A stretch of DNA of 14,047 nucleotides, from contig JACKKC010000045.1 of NCBI GenBank assembly GCA_020637615.1, forward strand, positions 1-14,047, read 5' to 3'. Below, piece after piece: positions 1-6,179 of the stretch. This DNA comes from Rhodovulum sp. (lineage in GTDB: Bacteria > Pseudomonadota > Alphaproteobacteria > Rhodobacterales > Rhodobacteraceae). Position 1 is the first letter of the stretch. The number at the start of each line of letters is the position of its first letter. The position numbers were made by a program, and so were the translations under genes. A model generated the notes under the pieces. That model was not told the DNA's origin, made no database searches, and worked only from the letters and a program-made list of their open reading frames with translations.

Positions 1-41
1 GGACACCCGGCCCGCGCGGGACGAAAGTCGACGGCGAGGGC
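1..41 (+). repeat. Intergenic repeat, copy A (3' tail, cut by left edge)
   Basis: Aligns without gaps with 462-502 of copy B. The first 10 bases are identical, 18 of the first 21 match, and 32 of 41 match overall, ending in a shared GCGAGGGC. Three of the differences lie in a short GC-rich dyad (CCCGCGCGGG here), so the hairpin potential is kept. The rest of this copy would lie to the left of the window. Confidence 0.55.
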
Positions 42-231
42 CGTTTTCCATGCCAGCAGCGCCTCCACTTCGCGGATATGGCAGGTGACAAACCGGCGCG
101 CCCCAACCGACGAACAGGCGCGAGGCCGTGCCTCGCTGGTGCAGGTTCGCGGCGTCCTCTGGCCGACCGATTCGCCCGAACGTCGGATCACCTCCCCTGA
201 TCAGCACCTATTTTCCGCGGATGGGCCGTGG

Positions 232-502
232 GAGAAGGCCGCGCCCCGCGCGGCCCGCGTCACATTCCCCCGGGCCGAAAAGGCGAGGCGCCGGTGGCGC
301 GTCGCCCGGTCCGGTCGCCCGGAGGCGCAAGCCGCAGGGCGAGGGGGGTGCAGTTTTGCCGTCGTTTGAGGATCGGGCCGAGTCGGCCCTGGACGGCGCG
401 TTTGCGCGCCGGCCCCCGGCAGGGCCGGCGCGGCCCGATCGCCGCGGGTCGATCGGGCTGGGGACACCCGGTTCGTGCGGGAAGGCAATCGGCTGCGAGG
501 GC
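232..502 (+). repeat. Hairpin-rich intergenic repeat, copy B (most complete)
   Basis: Positions 232-250 match 13948-13966 exactly (19 bp), and 382-418 match 14011-14047 exactly (37 bp, cut by the window edge). The stretch before the 37-bp match is also similar in both places (a GCGAGGG...GGTGCAG motif, then a GTCG-rich stretch). The 3' part (462-502) aligns with 1-41 at 32 of 41 positions. Copy B carries about 80 bp between its two conserved blocks that the right-edge copy lacks. It contains three consecutive stem-loops: 395-410 (6-bp stem, TTTG loop), 408-429 (8-bp stem) and 433-458 (8-bp stem, 10-nt loop). The repeat family could not be named. No coding potential is evident. Confidence 0.75.
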
Positions 503-534
503 AGCAGGGATCGGTGGAAGCACGCCCGCCGGCA

Positions 535-1737
535 TCACATGCCCCGCGGCAGGTAGCGCAGGGCCAGCAGGCCGATCGCCGCCATCAGCGCGGCGAGGCC
601 GGCGAAGGCGGCGGCGAAGCCGCCGATCATGAAGAGGAAGAAATAGGCGACCTGGGGCAGGAGCTCGGAGGCGTCGAGATAGGTGCGGTAGACCGTCGAC
701 ATCTCCGCCCGCTCGCGCGCCCGCACCGCGCGCAGGAAGGGCACCGGGCCGAGGCCGTCGAGCATGGCCACGAAGAAGGCGGCCGCCACCAGCACGATCC
801 CCGCCGGCGCTGGCGCGGCGAGGGTCAGCAGTGCCGCGAGCAGCACCAGCGCCGCCGCCACCAGCAGCGCCCCGCCGATCACCCGGCGCAGCGAGAACCG
901 CGCCGCCCAGGACCGGGTGAAGAGGTTGTTGAGCAGCATCACGTTGCCGCCGGCGACCACCATGGCGCCGGCCGTCGCGCTGCGCCCGCCTTCGACCATC
1001 AGGATCGGCGCATAGACGAAGAAGGTGGTCCAGAAGGCCGAGCGCGCGAAGGCGATCGACCAGGCGAGGCGCAGCCGCGGCTGGGCGGCGAAGCGGCGGA
1101 TGGCGCGGAAGGGGCTCCGGCCCGGCGCGGCACCGCCACCCGCGGCGCGGATCGGACCGCCCTCGGCCAGCCTGCGGTACCAGAAGAGGGCGGCGAGCAG
1201 GAGCGCGCCGCCGATGCAGACGAGGCAGGGCGCCCAGAGCCCGCGCGTCTGCATCAGCCAGACCCCGATCAGCGGCATCGCCGTCCAGGCCAGCGTCGAG
1301 ACCGCGAATCGGAGCGTCTCGGAGCGCGCGAGGTCGCGCTTGCCGATATTGTCCATGATGTAGAGGTTGAGCGTGACGTTGATCACCGCCGCCCCCAGGG
1401 TGCGGGCGAGCAGCGCCAGCGCCAGCGAGGGCGGCGTCTCGAGCCAGGTCAGCGCCCCGCAGAGCACGAGCAGCGCGCAGCCGAGCGTATAGGTCCATTT
1501 CCGGCTGATGCGCCGGACCAGGAGCGGGATCGCGAAGCTGAGGCAGAGGGCGGCGAGCGAGACGGCGGTATAGACGAGGCTCACCGCCTCCTTGGTCTCG
1601 TAGAGCGCATAGGCGGTGAGCGGCAGCACCGTCGCCATCGCCGCGCGCGACAGCGATTCGACGAAATAGAGCACGCTGAAGGTGCGGGCGCCGGGCCGCG
1701 CCGCGAGCGCGATGGGATGTCGGACGTGAAAGGCCAT
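535..1737 (-). CDS. MFS transporter
   Basis: A 400-aa, strongly hydrophobic protein with about 12 predicted membrane segments. An N-terminal half reads through LYFVESLSRAAMATVLPLTAYALYE, and a basic central loop at about residues 185-220 separates it from a second six-helix bundle. Length and the two-bundle layout fit the major facilitator superfamily, so it should be an inner-membrane secondary transporter; the substrate cannot be told. The ATG at 1735-1737 is chosen because later starts would cut into the first helix, although no strong Shine-Dalgarno sequence precedes it. It lies 97 bp downstream of the GT39 gene on the same strand, so it may be the last gene of that transcript or separately expressed. 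The stop codon is followed by the repeat-bearing region at 1-534. Confidence 0.88.
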   Translation of the reverse strand: MAFHVRHPIALAARPGARTFSVLYFVESLSRAAMATVLPLTAYALYETKEAVSLVYTAVSLAALCLSFAIPLLVRRISRKWTYTLGCALLVLCGALTWLETPPSLALALLARTLGAAVINVTLNLYIMDNIGKRDLARSETLRFAVSTLAWTAMPLIGVWLMQTRGLWAPCLVCIGGALLLAALFWYRRLAEGGPIRAAGGGAAPGRSPFRAIRRFAAQPRLRLAWSIAFARSAFWTTFFVYAPILMVEGGRSATAGAMVVAGGNVMLLNNLFTRSWAARFSLRRVIGGALLVAAALVLLAALLTLAAPAPAGIVLVAAAFFVAMLDGLGPVPFLRAVRARERAEMSTVYRTYLDASELLPQVAYFFLFMIGGFAAAFAGLAALMAAIGLLALRYLPRGM

Positions 1738-1833
1738 GTCGGGGGCGGCGGGCTGCGGTCGGCCCGGTGTCGCATCGGCGCGCGGCAGGCGCTCGCCCGG
1801 GAGCGACGCCTGATCGCGACAGGCGGCCGATCG

Positions 1834-3282
1834 TCAGCCCGGCCCCGGATACCAGCAGCGCCGCGGCACCCGATGGGCGTAGATCGTGTCGGTGACGAAG
1901 CCTTCCTCCGGCCGCCAGGAGGCCACGAGTTCCGGCGTGACCCCGGCGACCGGGCAGTCGGGGCCTTCGGCGTCGCGCGAGACGAAGAGCACCGCGCCCG
2001 GCCCCGGCGGCAGGGCATGGGCGAGGGCGTAGTGATGCGGCGGGAAGCCCTCCACCGGGGCGGCGTGGATCGCGAGGCGAGAATCGCGCAGGGTGTAGAA
2101 GAAATCCGCGAGCAGCGTCCGGCTGTCGCTGACCAGCGTGTCGAGACCTTCGGCCTCGGCGATGGCCGCGGCCCGGCGACTGACCGCGCCCTGGCCGACA
2201 TAGCGGGCGAGCACGAGGTTGCCGCCCGGCGCGTGCCAGCGCGCGGCCTGGGTCGCCGCGATGGGCAGGGCGAGGCTCACCGCGAGATTGATCGCGAAGG
2301 AGAGCGCGAGCAGCCGCCGCCGCGGCGCGAGCACCGCGATCCCGAGCAGCACCGCGCCGAGATGGCCCGCCGCCGCCCAGTTCGCATTGGCGCCGGAGCG
2401 CAGCGCCTGGACCGAGACCAGCACGAAGACCGGCAGCGACATGGCGGCGAGGAACCGGGCCGGCGGGATCGCACGCAGCCGGCCGAGGCCCGCGAGATAG
2501 GCGGCGAAGAGCACCGGGCCGGCCACCGCGAACTGCCCGCCCCAGAAGGCGAGCAGCGCGCCGGGCCGCAGCCCGGCATCGCGCCAGTCGGTGTTGTCGG
2601 CGGTGTGCTGCAGCGTCGCGAAATCGTGGCTCGCGTTCCAGGCGAGGTTCGGCGCGACGATCGCCAGCGCCAGCGCCGCCGCGAGGCCCGCGTCGCGCCA
2701 GGCGATGCGGCGGTCCGGCAGCAGCGCCGCCGCCAGCGCGGCGCAGAGCGGGAAATAGACCATGGCGTATTTGGCGAGCAGCCCGGTCCCGATGGCGGCC
2801 CCCAGGGCCAGCGCCCAGGCGGCCGAGCGCCGCTCGCCCAGCGCGACGAAGGCGAGCAGCGCCAGGGCGAAGCAGAAGAGCATGGGCGTGTCGGTGGAGA
2901 CGAGCAGGCTGCCGACCGCCACCCCCGGCAGGGTCGCGAAACCCGCCCCCGCCAGCCCGCCGATCCGCCCGCCGAAGAGCCGCCGCCCGGCGAAGGCCAG
3001 CAGCACCGCGGTGCCGGCATGGATCAGCGGCAGCGGCAGGCGGATCCAGAAGCGGTCGTCGGAGCCGATCTCGGTGGCGGCGCGCAGGATCCAGCCGATA
3101 AGCGGCGGCTTGGAATAATAGCCCCAGGCGAGTTCCTGCCCCCAGAACCAGTATTGCGACTCGTCGACGAAGAGATCGGTGGCGTCGAAGGGCAGGAGCG
3201 CGACGCGCCAGAGCGTGACCGCGGCGATCGCGGCGAGGCCCAGGCGGAAGCTGCGAGCCTCAGGGGGCGCGCTTCTCGGCAC
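1834..3282 (-). CDS. GT39-family integral membrane glycosyltransferase (ArnT/PMT-like)
   Basis: A 482-aa polytopic membrane protein. After the first helix comes an FVDESQYWFWGQELAWGYYS stretch (about residues 38-57), with Asp40-Glu41 in the first periplasmic loop. This is the acidic motif typical of GT39/GT-C enzymes such as ArnT and the protein mannosyltransferases. Those enzymes use an undecaprenyl/polyprenyl-phosphate sugar and act on the periplasmic face of the inner membrane. The remaining two thirds are hydrophobic helices with a soluble C-terminal part after about residue 360. The start is GTG at 3280-3282, inside the LAB_N gene, giving a 23-bp overlap that suggests translational coupling; no clear Shine-Dalgarno sequence is seen. 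With the upstream GT2 enzyme it fits a donor-synthesis plus transfer pair. The acceptor (lipid A, other glycan or protein) is unknown. Confidence 0.85.
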   Translation of the reverse strand: MPRSAPPEARSFRLGLAAIAAVTLWRVALLPFDATDLFVDESQYWFWGQELAWGYYSKPPLIGWILRAATEIGSDDRFWIRLPLPLIHAGTAVLLAFAGRRLFGGRIGGLAGAGFATLPGVAVGSLLVSTDTPMLFCFALALLAFVALGERRSAAWALALGAAIGTGLLAKYAMVYFPLCAALAAALLPDRRIAWRDAGLAAALALAIVAPNLAWNASHDFATLQHTADNTDWRDAGLRPGALLAFWGGQFAVAGPVLFAAYLAGLGRLRAIPPARFLAAMSLPVFVLVSVQALRSGANANWAAAGHLGAVLLGIAVLAPRRRLLALSFAINLAVSLALPIAATQAARWHAPGGNLVLARYVGQGAVSRRAAAIAEAEGLDTLVSDSRTLLADFFYTLRDSRLAIHAAPVEGFPPHHYALAHALPPGPGAVLFVSRDAEGPDCPVAGVTPELVASWRPEEGFVTDTIYAHRVPRRCWYPGPG

Positions 3283-3562
3283 GGATCAGCCAGAGATTGC
3301 GCGAATAGATGAAGAGCCCGGTCGCCTGTCCGAGGATGAAGACCGGGTCGCGGCGGTAGATCGCATAGGTGAGCAGGATCGCCCCGCCGGCGAGCGAGAA
3401 ATACCAGAAGGCCACCGGCATCACCGATTTGCGCGCCCGTTCCGAGGAGATCCACTGGATCAGGAAGCGCATCGAGAACATCAGCTGCCCGGCGAGGCCG
3501 ACGACCACCCACCAGAACTCGCCCCAATGGTCGACGCGGAAGATCTCGAAGAGCGTTTTCAA
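3260..3562 (-). CDS. Small membrane protein with lipid-A-disaccharide synthase N-terminal (LAB_N) domain
   Basis: A 100-aa protein made almost wholly of one LAB_N-type domain. Visible signatures are FLIQWISSERARKSVMPVAF (residues 33-52), FSLAGG, YAIYRRDPVFILGQATG and IYSRNLWLI, with three likely membrane segments at about 15-35, 50-68 and 74-92. Such stand-alone domains are often found beside GT2 and GT39 genes and are thought to be envelope-glycolipid accessory proteins; biochemical function is not established. The start is TTG at 3560-3562, leaving one base after the GT2 stop codon, with a GGGGG-containing stretch just upstream. The conserved N-terminal helix would be lost if a later ATG were used. 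It overlaps the GT39 gene by 23 bp. Confidence 0.85.
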   Translation of the reverse strand: MKTLFEIFRVDHWGEFWWVVVGLAGQLMFSMRFLIQWISSERARKSVMPVAFWYFSLAGGAILLTYAIYRRDPVFILGQATGLFIYSRNLWLIRAEKRAP

Positions 3563-3563
3563 G

Positions 3564-4325
3564 TCAGACCCCCGTAAGCTCGGTGCCGCGGGCCTTCTTG
3601 CGCCGCCGGATCAGCCAGCTCACGCCGACCAGGTCATAGGCGCCCACCACCGCACGGCTGAGATTGGCATAGTTCGACTTGCCGGCATGGCGCTCGGCAT
3701 GGGCCACGTCCTGATGCAGCGTGCGCCAGCCGTCGCGCGCCACCAGCGCCGGCAGATAGCGGTGCATGTGATCGAAATAGGGAAGCGCCAGGAAGACGTC
3801 GCGCCGGATCAGCTTGAGCCCGCAGCCGGTGTCGCGGGTGCCGTCCTTCAGGAGCCGCGACCTTATGCCGTTCGCGGCCTTGGAGGCCCAGCGCTTGGAG
3901 AGCGTGTCGCGCCGCCCCACCCGCTGGCCGGCGATCAGCGCCACGCCCTCGGGGAAGTCCCGCCCCTCGAGCCGGGCGAGGAGCTTCGGGATCTCGGCGG
4001 GCGGGTTCTGGCCGTCGCCGTCGAGCGTGCAGATCACTTCGCCGCACGCCGCGAGCACGCCGCTGTGGATCGCCGCCGACTGGCCGCCGCTCCGCTCGTG
4101 CGCGATCACCCGCAGGAAGGGAAAGCGCGCGACGAGCGCCACCGCCTTCGCCGCAGTGCCGTCAGTCGAGCCGTCGTCCACGTAGATCGCCTCGAAGGGG
4201 CCGGCCCCGGCGCAGGCCGCGGCGATGCCTTCGGTGACAAGCTCGAGATTTTCGGCCTCGTTCTTCATCGGCACGACGATCGAGAGCCAGGGGCGTTCAG
4301 GGGATCGATCCAGCTGCGGCGCCAT
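3564..4325 (-). CDS. GT2 glycosyltransferase (polyprenyl-phosphate sugar transferase, DPM1/ArnC-like)
   Basis: A 253-aa GT-A fold enzyme. Motifs seen are WLSIVVPMKNEAENL (13-27), the IYVDDGSTDGT nucleotide-sugar site (47-57), the metal-binding LDGDGQNPP (101-109), GQRVGRRD (133-140), the DTGCGLKLIRRDVF stretch (165-178) and HRYLPALV (188-195). These match the dolichol/undecaprenyl-phosphate glycosyltransferase branch of GT2, cytoplasmic-side enzymes that load a sugar onto a polyprenyl phosphate. There is no pair of C-terminal membrane helices as in ArnC; the end is a basic RRRKKAR patch. The start at 4323-4325 is preferred over an in-frame ATG at 4382: it has a GGGAGAG ribosome binding site 8 nt upstream, and the extra 19 residues are Arg-rich noise. 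It is first in a tight gene set with the LAB_N and GT39 genes; the sugar is unknown. Confidence 0.87.
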   Translation of the reverse strand: MAPQLDRSPERPWLSIVVPMKNEAENLELVTEGIAAACAGAGPFEAIYVDDGSTDGTAAKAVALVARFPFLRVIAHERSGGQSAAIHSGVLAACGEVICTLDGDGQNPPAEIPKLLARLEGRDFPEGVALIAGQRVGRRDTLSKRWASKAANGIRSRLLKDGTRDTGCGLKLIRRDVFLALPYFDHMHRYLPALVARDGWRTLHQDVAHAERHAGKSNYANLSRAVVGAYDLVGVSWLIRRRKKARGTELTGV

Positions 4326-4393
4326 GGCCCGGGCTCTCCCTGCACCTCTCCGGCGGACGCGGCGACCGCGCGCAGGGCCCATGCCGCGAAGAC

Positions 4394-4470
4394 TGGTCGG
4401 AGTGAGAGGATTCGAACCTCCGACCCCCTGCTCCCGAAGCAGGTGCGCTACCAGGCTGCGCTACACTCCG
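4394..4470 (-). tRNA. tRNA-Pro (anticodon CGG)
   Basis: Reading the minus strand gives a complete 77-nt cloverleaf. The acceptor stem CGGAGTG pairs with CACTCCG, and the D-arm region has AGCCTGGTAGCGC. The anticodon stem CCTGC/GCAGG encloses the loop TTCGGGA, so the anticodon is CGG (proline codon CCG). The T arm is GGAGG-TTCGAAT-CCTCT, followed by discriminator A and an encoded CCA. It lies 68 bp upstream of the GT2 start codon on the same strand. It has no sign of being an integration site: no duplicated 3' end is present in the window. Confidence 0.96.
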
Positions 4471-4484
4471 ACACCGCGCGGTGT
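4471..4484. repeat. 14-bp perfect palindrome next to the tRNA 5' end
   Basis: ACACCGCGCGGTGT is a perfect dyad that abuts the first base of tRNA-Pro and overlaps the putative -10 box. It could fold in the 5' leader of the precursor or be a protein site; it may also be chance in a high-GC genome. Confidence 0.5.
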
Positions 4485-4510
4485 GTAATCGGGTTGAGGG
4501 CGCAGCGCAA
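4482..4510 (-). promoter_or_regulatory. Possible promoter of tRNA-Pro
   Basis: On the minus strand, TTGCGC (4505-4510) and TACACA (4482-4487) are 17 bp apart, and the -10-like box ends 11 bp before the mature tRNA 5' end. Both boxes are weak matches to the sigma-70 consensus, so the support is mainly spacing and position. Confidence 0.3.
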
Positions 4511-4820
4511 CGCCGATTGTCGCGGTCCGCCGGGGCCGTCGTATATGGGGCTTCTTCCTGCTAATACGACCGTCCCGCGCCAAATGAGGGCGGCGCCCGA
4601 CCCGGGCGGGGGCGAAGCGCCCGCGGCGTGCAGGAGGCACGCCTGCGGCGTGACGGGCGGGGCGGGCGCTGCCCGGCGGTGCCCGCCGGGCGGGGTGGTG
4701 GTGCTGGGCGCGCCCGGATCTCGGGCAGACGAGATCCTGTCGCCGGCTGCGATTTCCCTGTCGCGGCCCGCCCGCGCGATCGTGACCGCGCGTGGGCTCG
4801 GGCTGTGGCAGGATCGCCGC
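4485..4820. other. Gene-free spacer between tRNA-Pro and the secreted-protein gene
   Basis: No supported gene. It should hold the tRNA promoter on the left and the promoter/leader of the plus-strand gene at 4821 on the right. The middle is G+C-rich with repeated GCGGCGTG/GCCTGCGGCGTG-like words, and includes a strong hairpin at 4671-4691 (9-bp perfect stem, TGC loop). Confidence 0.6.
4671..4691 (+). other. Strong hairpin in leader of the secreted-protein gene
   Basis: GCCCGGCGG and CCGCCGGGC form a perfect 9-bp stem around a 3-nt TGC loop, extendable by a wobble and one more pair. It has no downstream T-tract, so it is not a classical terminator. It lies 130 bp upstream of the start codon at 4821. 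Role unknown. Confidence 0.45.
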
Positions 4821-5174
4821 ATGTTTCGCGCCGTCTTGATCCTCGCCGCGCTTCTGCCGGCCGTCGCCGTGGCCGGTGAGCCGCGCGTCACCGCCGCCAC
4901 CGCGACGCGCGAGGGGGCCACCTGGCGCTTCGAGGTCACCGTCGCCCATGCCGATACCGGCTGGGAGCACTACGCCGACGGCTGGGAGATCGCCGCACCC
5001 GACGGCAGCCGGCTCGGCTATCGCGAGCTGCTGCACCCGCATGTGACCGAGCAGCCCTTCACCCGCTCGCTCGGCGGCGTGGCGGTCCCGCCGGAACTCG
5101 GCCGCGTCGCCATCCGCGCCCATGACAGCCTGCACGGCTGGGGCGAGCCCTTCGTGCTGGAGCTCGGGAACTAG
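4821..5174 (+). CDS. Small secreted protein of unknown function
   Basis: A 117-aa protein with a clear signal peptide: a short basic start (MFR), hydrophobic residues 4-16 and a likely signal peptidase site after AVA at about residue 18. The mature part (about 99 aa) looks like a small beta-rich domain. Notable stretches are WRFEVTVAHADTGWEHYADG (35-54), REL-LHPHV-EQPFTRSL (68-84) and AIRAHDSLHGWGEPFVLEL (97-115). The His- and Trp-rich repeated HxDxxxGW pattern is suggestive of a fold core or ligand site, but no family was recognised. The ATG at 4821 is chosen because it begins the signal peptide and has AGGA upstream. It is convergent with the EamA gene, and their stop codons share the bases CTAG. 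Likely exported to the periplasm. Confidence 0.82.
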   Translation: MFRAVLILAALLPAVAVAGEPRVTAATATREGATWRFEVTVAHADTGWEHYADGWEIAAPDGSRLGYRELLHPHVTEQPFTRSLGGVAVPPELGRVAIRAHDSLHGWGEPFVLELGN

Positions 5175-6166
5175 GTGGTCGGGGCCTTCTCGGGCACGGC
5201 CCGGTTCCTGCGCCAGATCCGCCGCAGCGCGCCGATCCGCGGCACCGTGCCGAGCAGGTAGCGCGTCTGGGTGCGGAGGACCGGCGTGGTGCGCGAGGCG
5301 GTCGAGCCACCCTCGCGGAAGACCACGTAGAGGCCGCTCGCGATGATGATCCCGGCGCCGATGGCGGTGTTGCGCGCCGGCGTCTCGCCGAAGAAGAACG
5401 CGCCATAGGCCACGGCCCAGAGGATCTGGGAATATTGCATCGGCGCCACCACCACCGCCGGCGCCGTGCGATAGGCGGCGATGTGGAAGAGCGCGCCCAT
5501 GAAGCCGAGCACGGCGATGGCCGCGAATCCGCCCAGGTGCAGGCCGGAGACCGGCTCGTAGACGAAGGGCATGGCGCAGCCCATGACCAGGAAATTCGCC
5601 ATCATCGGATAGAGCAGCAGCACCGCCGAGCGCTCGTCGCGGCCGATCTTGCGCATGATCACCGCCGCGACCGCCGAGCAGATCGCCGCGGTCAGCGCCG
5701 CGAGATGGCCGAGCTCGAATTGCGTCGCGCCCGGGCGCAGCACCACGATGACGCCGATCAGCCCCACCCCGACCGCGAGCGAGCGCCGCCAGCCGACGCG
5801 CTCGCCGAGGATCGGCACCGCCAGGATGGTGATCAGGAGCGGCGAGGCGAAGATGATCGCATAGACCTCGGCCAGCGGCAGCGACGAGAAGGCGTAGAAG
5901 GCCGAGGCCGCGGTCGCCACCGCCGCGAAGGTGCGCAGCGCCGTCCACCAGGGGTGGCGCGGCCGCAGGTTGCCCGGCTCGGGGTCGTGCATCAGCATGA
6001 AGGTGACCACCGGAAAGCCGAAGAGCGTCGAGAAGAAGATGATCTGGAAGGGCGAGAAGCTCGCGCCCAGGAACTTGATGACGACGTCGTGGGTCGCGTA
6101 GATCCCGAAGGCGGTCAGCGCCAGCGCCGCGCCGCGGAGGGTCGGGGACCTTGCGGCTTCGGTCAT
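5171..6166 (-). CDS. EamA/DMT-family transporter
   Basis: A 331-aa inner-membrane protein with ten predicted helices in two EamA repeats (about residues 10-145 and 152-285). The first begins with LALTAFGIYATHDVVIKFLG. Typical end-of-repeat stretches are PILGERVGWRRSL-VGVGLIGVIVVLRPG (118-146) and FFFGETPARNTAIGAGIIIASGLYV (257-281). This is the drug/metabolite transporter superfamily; the substrate is not predictable. A basic cytoplasmic tail (about 285-331) is longer than usual. The ATG at 6164-6166 has an AAAGGGAAG ribosome binding site that overlaps the leuB stop codon, and the 13-bp gap to leuB suggests co-transcription. Its stop codon overlaps that of the convergent secreted-protein gene. 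Confidence 0.9.
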   Translation of the reverse strand: MTEAARSPTLRGAALALTAFGIYATHDVVIKFLGASFSPFQIIFFSTLFGFPVVTFMLMHDPEPGNLRPRHPWWTALRTFAAVATAASAFYAFSSLPLAEVYAIIFASPLLITILAVPILGERVGWRRSLAVGVGLIGVIVVLRPGATQFELGHLAALTAAICSAVAAVIMRKIGRDERSAVLLLYPMMANFLVMGCAMPFVYEPVSGLHLGGFAAIAVLGFMGALFHIAAYRTAPAVVVAPMQYSQILWAVAYGAFFFGETPARNTAIGAGIIIASGLYVVFREGGSTASRTTPVLRTQTRYLLGTVPRIGALRRIWRRNRAVPEKAPTT

Positions 6167-6179
6167 GGTCGCTTCCCTT

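Larger units (their letters stand above)
1..534. other. Gene-free region with intergenic repeat copies
   Basis: No reading frame here has a credible start, ribosome binding site and protein-like composition; the overlapping frames are Arg/Pro/Ala-rich, as expected from random high-GC sequence. The region holds the tail of one repeat copy (1-41), about 190 bp of unassigned sequence, and a fuller copy (232-502). It lies beyond the 3' end of the minus-strand MFS gene that stops at 535, so some hairpins could act as 3'-end structures for that transcript; none has a T-tract. A minus-strand frame open from 200 to the left edge is the only possible partial gene, and it is not supported. Confidence 0.6.

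Noticed and set aside
185..195. GGATCACCTCC, identical to the conserved 3' end of 16S rRNA (and a perfect Shine-Dalgarno on the minus strand)
   Set aside because: The sequence upstream does not resemble helix 45 of 16S rRNA, and no start codon lies at a suitable distance on the minus strand, so it is most likely a chance 11-mer.
1..200. Minus-strand frame open from 200 to the left edge (about 66 codons), with a protein-like segment near 10-105 containing HIREVEALLAWKTALAVDF
   Set aside because: No start codon with a correctly spaced ribosome binding site, no recognised family, and part of the frame lies inside the repeat tail (1-41). Sequence left of the window would be needed to judge it as the start of a gene.
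475..3312. 945-codon plus-strand open frame opposite the MFS and GT39 genes
   Set aside because: Composition is Arg/Gly/Glu/Gln/His-rich, typical of the antisense frame of GC-rich genes. The minus strand encodes clear membrane proteins.
4326..4382. 19-residue N-terminal extension of the GT2 protein to an upstream ATG at 4382
   Set aside because: The extension is Arg/Gly-rich, begins 12 bp from the tRNA 3' end and lacks a ribosome binding site; the ATG at 4325 has GGGAGAG well placed.
4394..4470. tRNA-Pro as an integration (att) site for a mobile element
   Set aside because: No integrase gene and no direct repeat of the tRNA 3' end in the window; the flanking genes are normal in composition.
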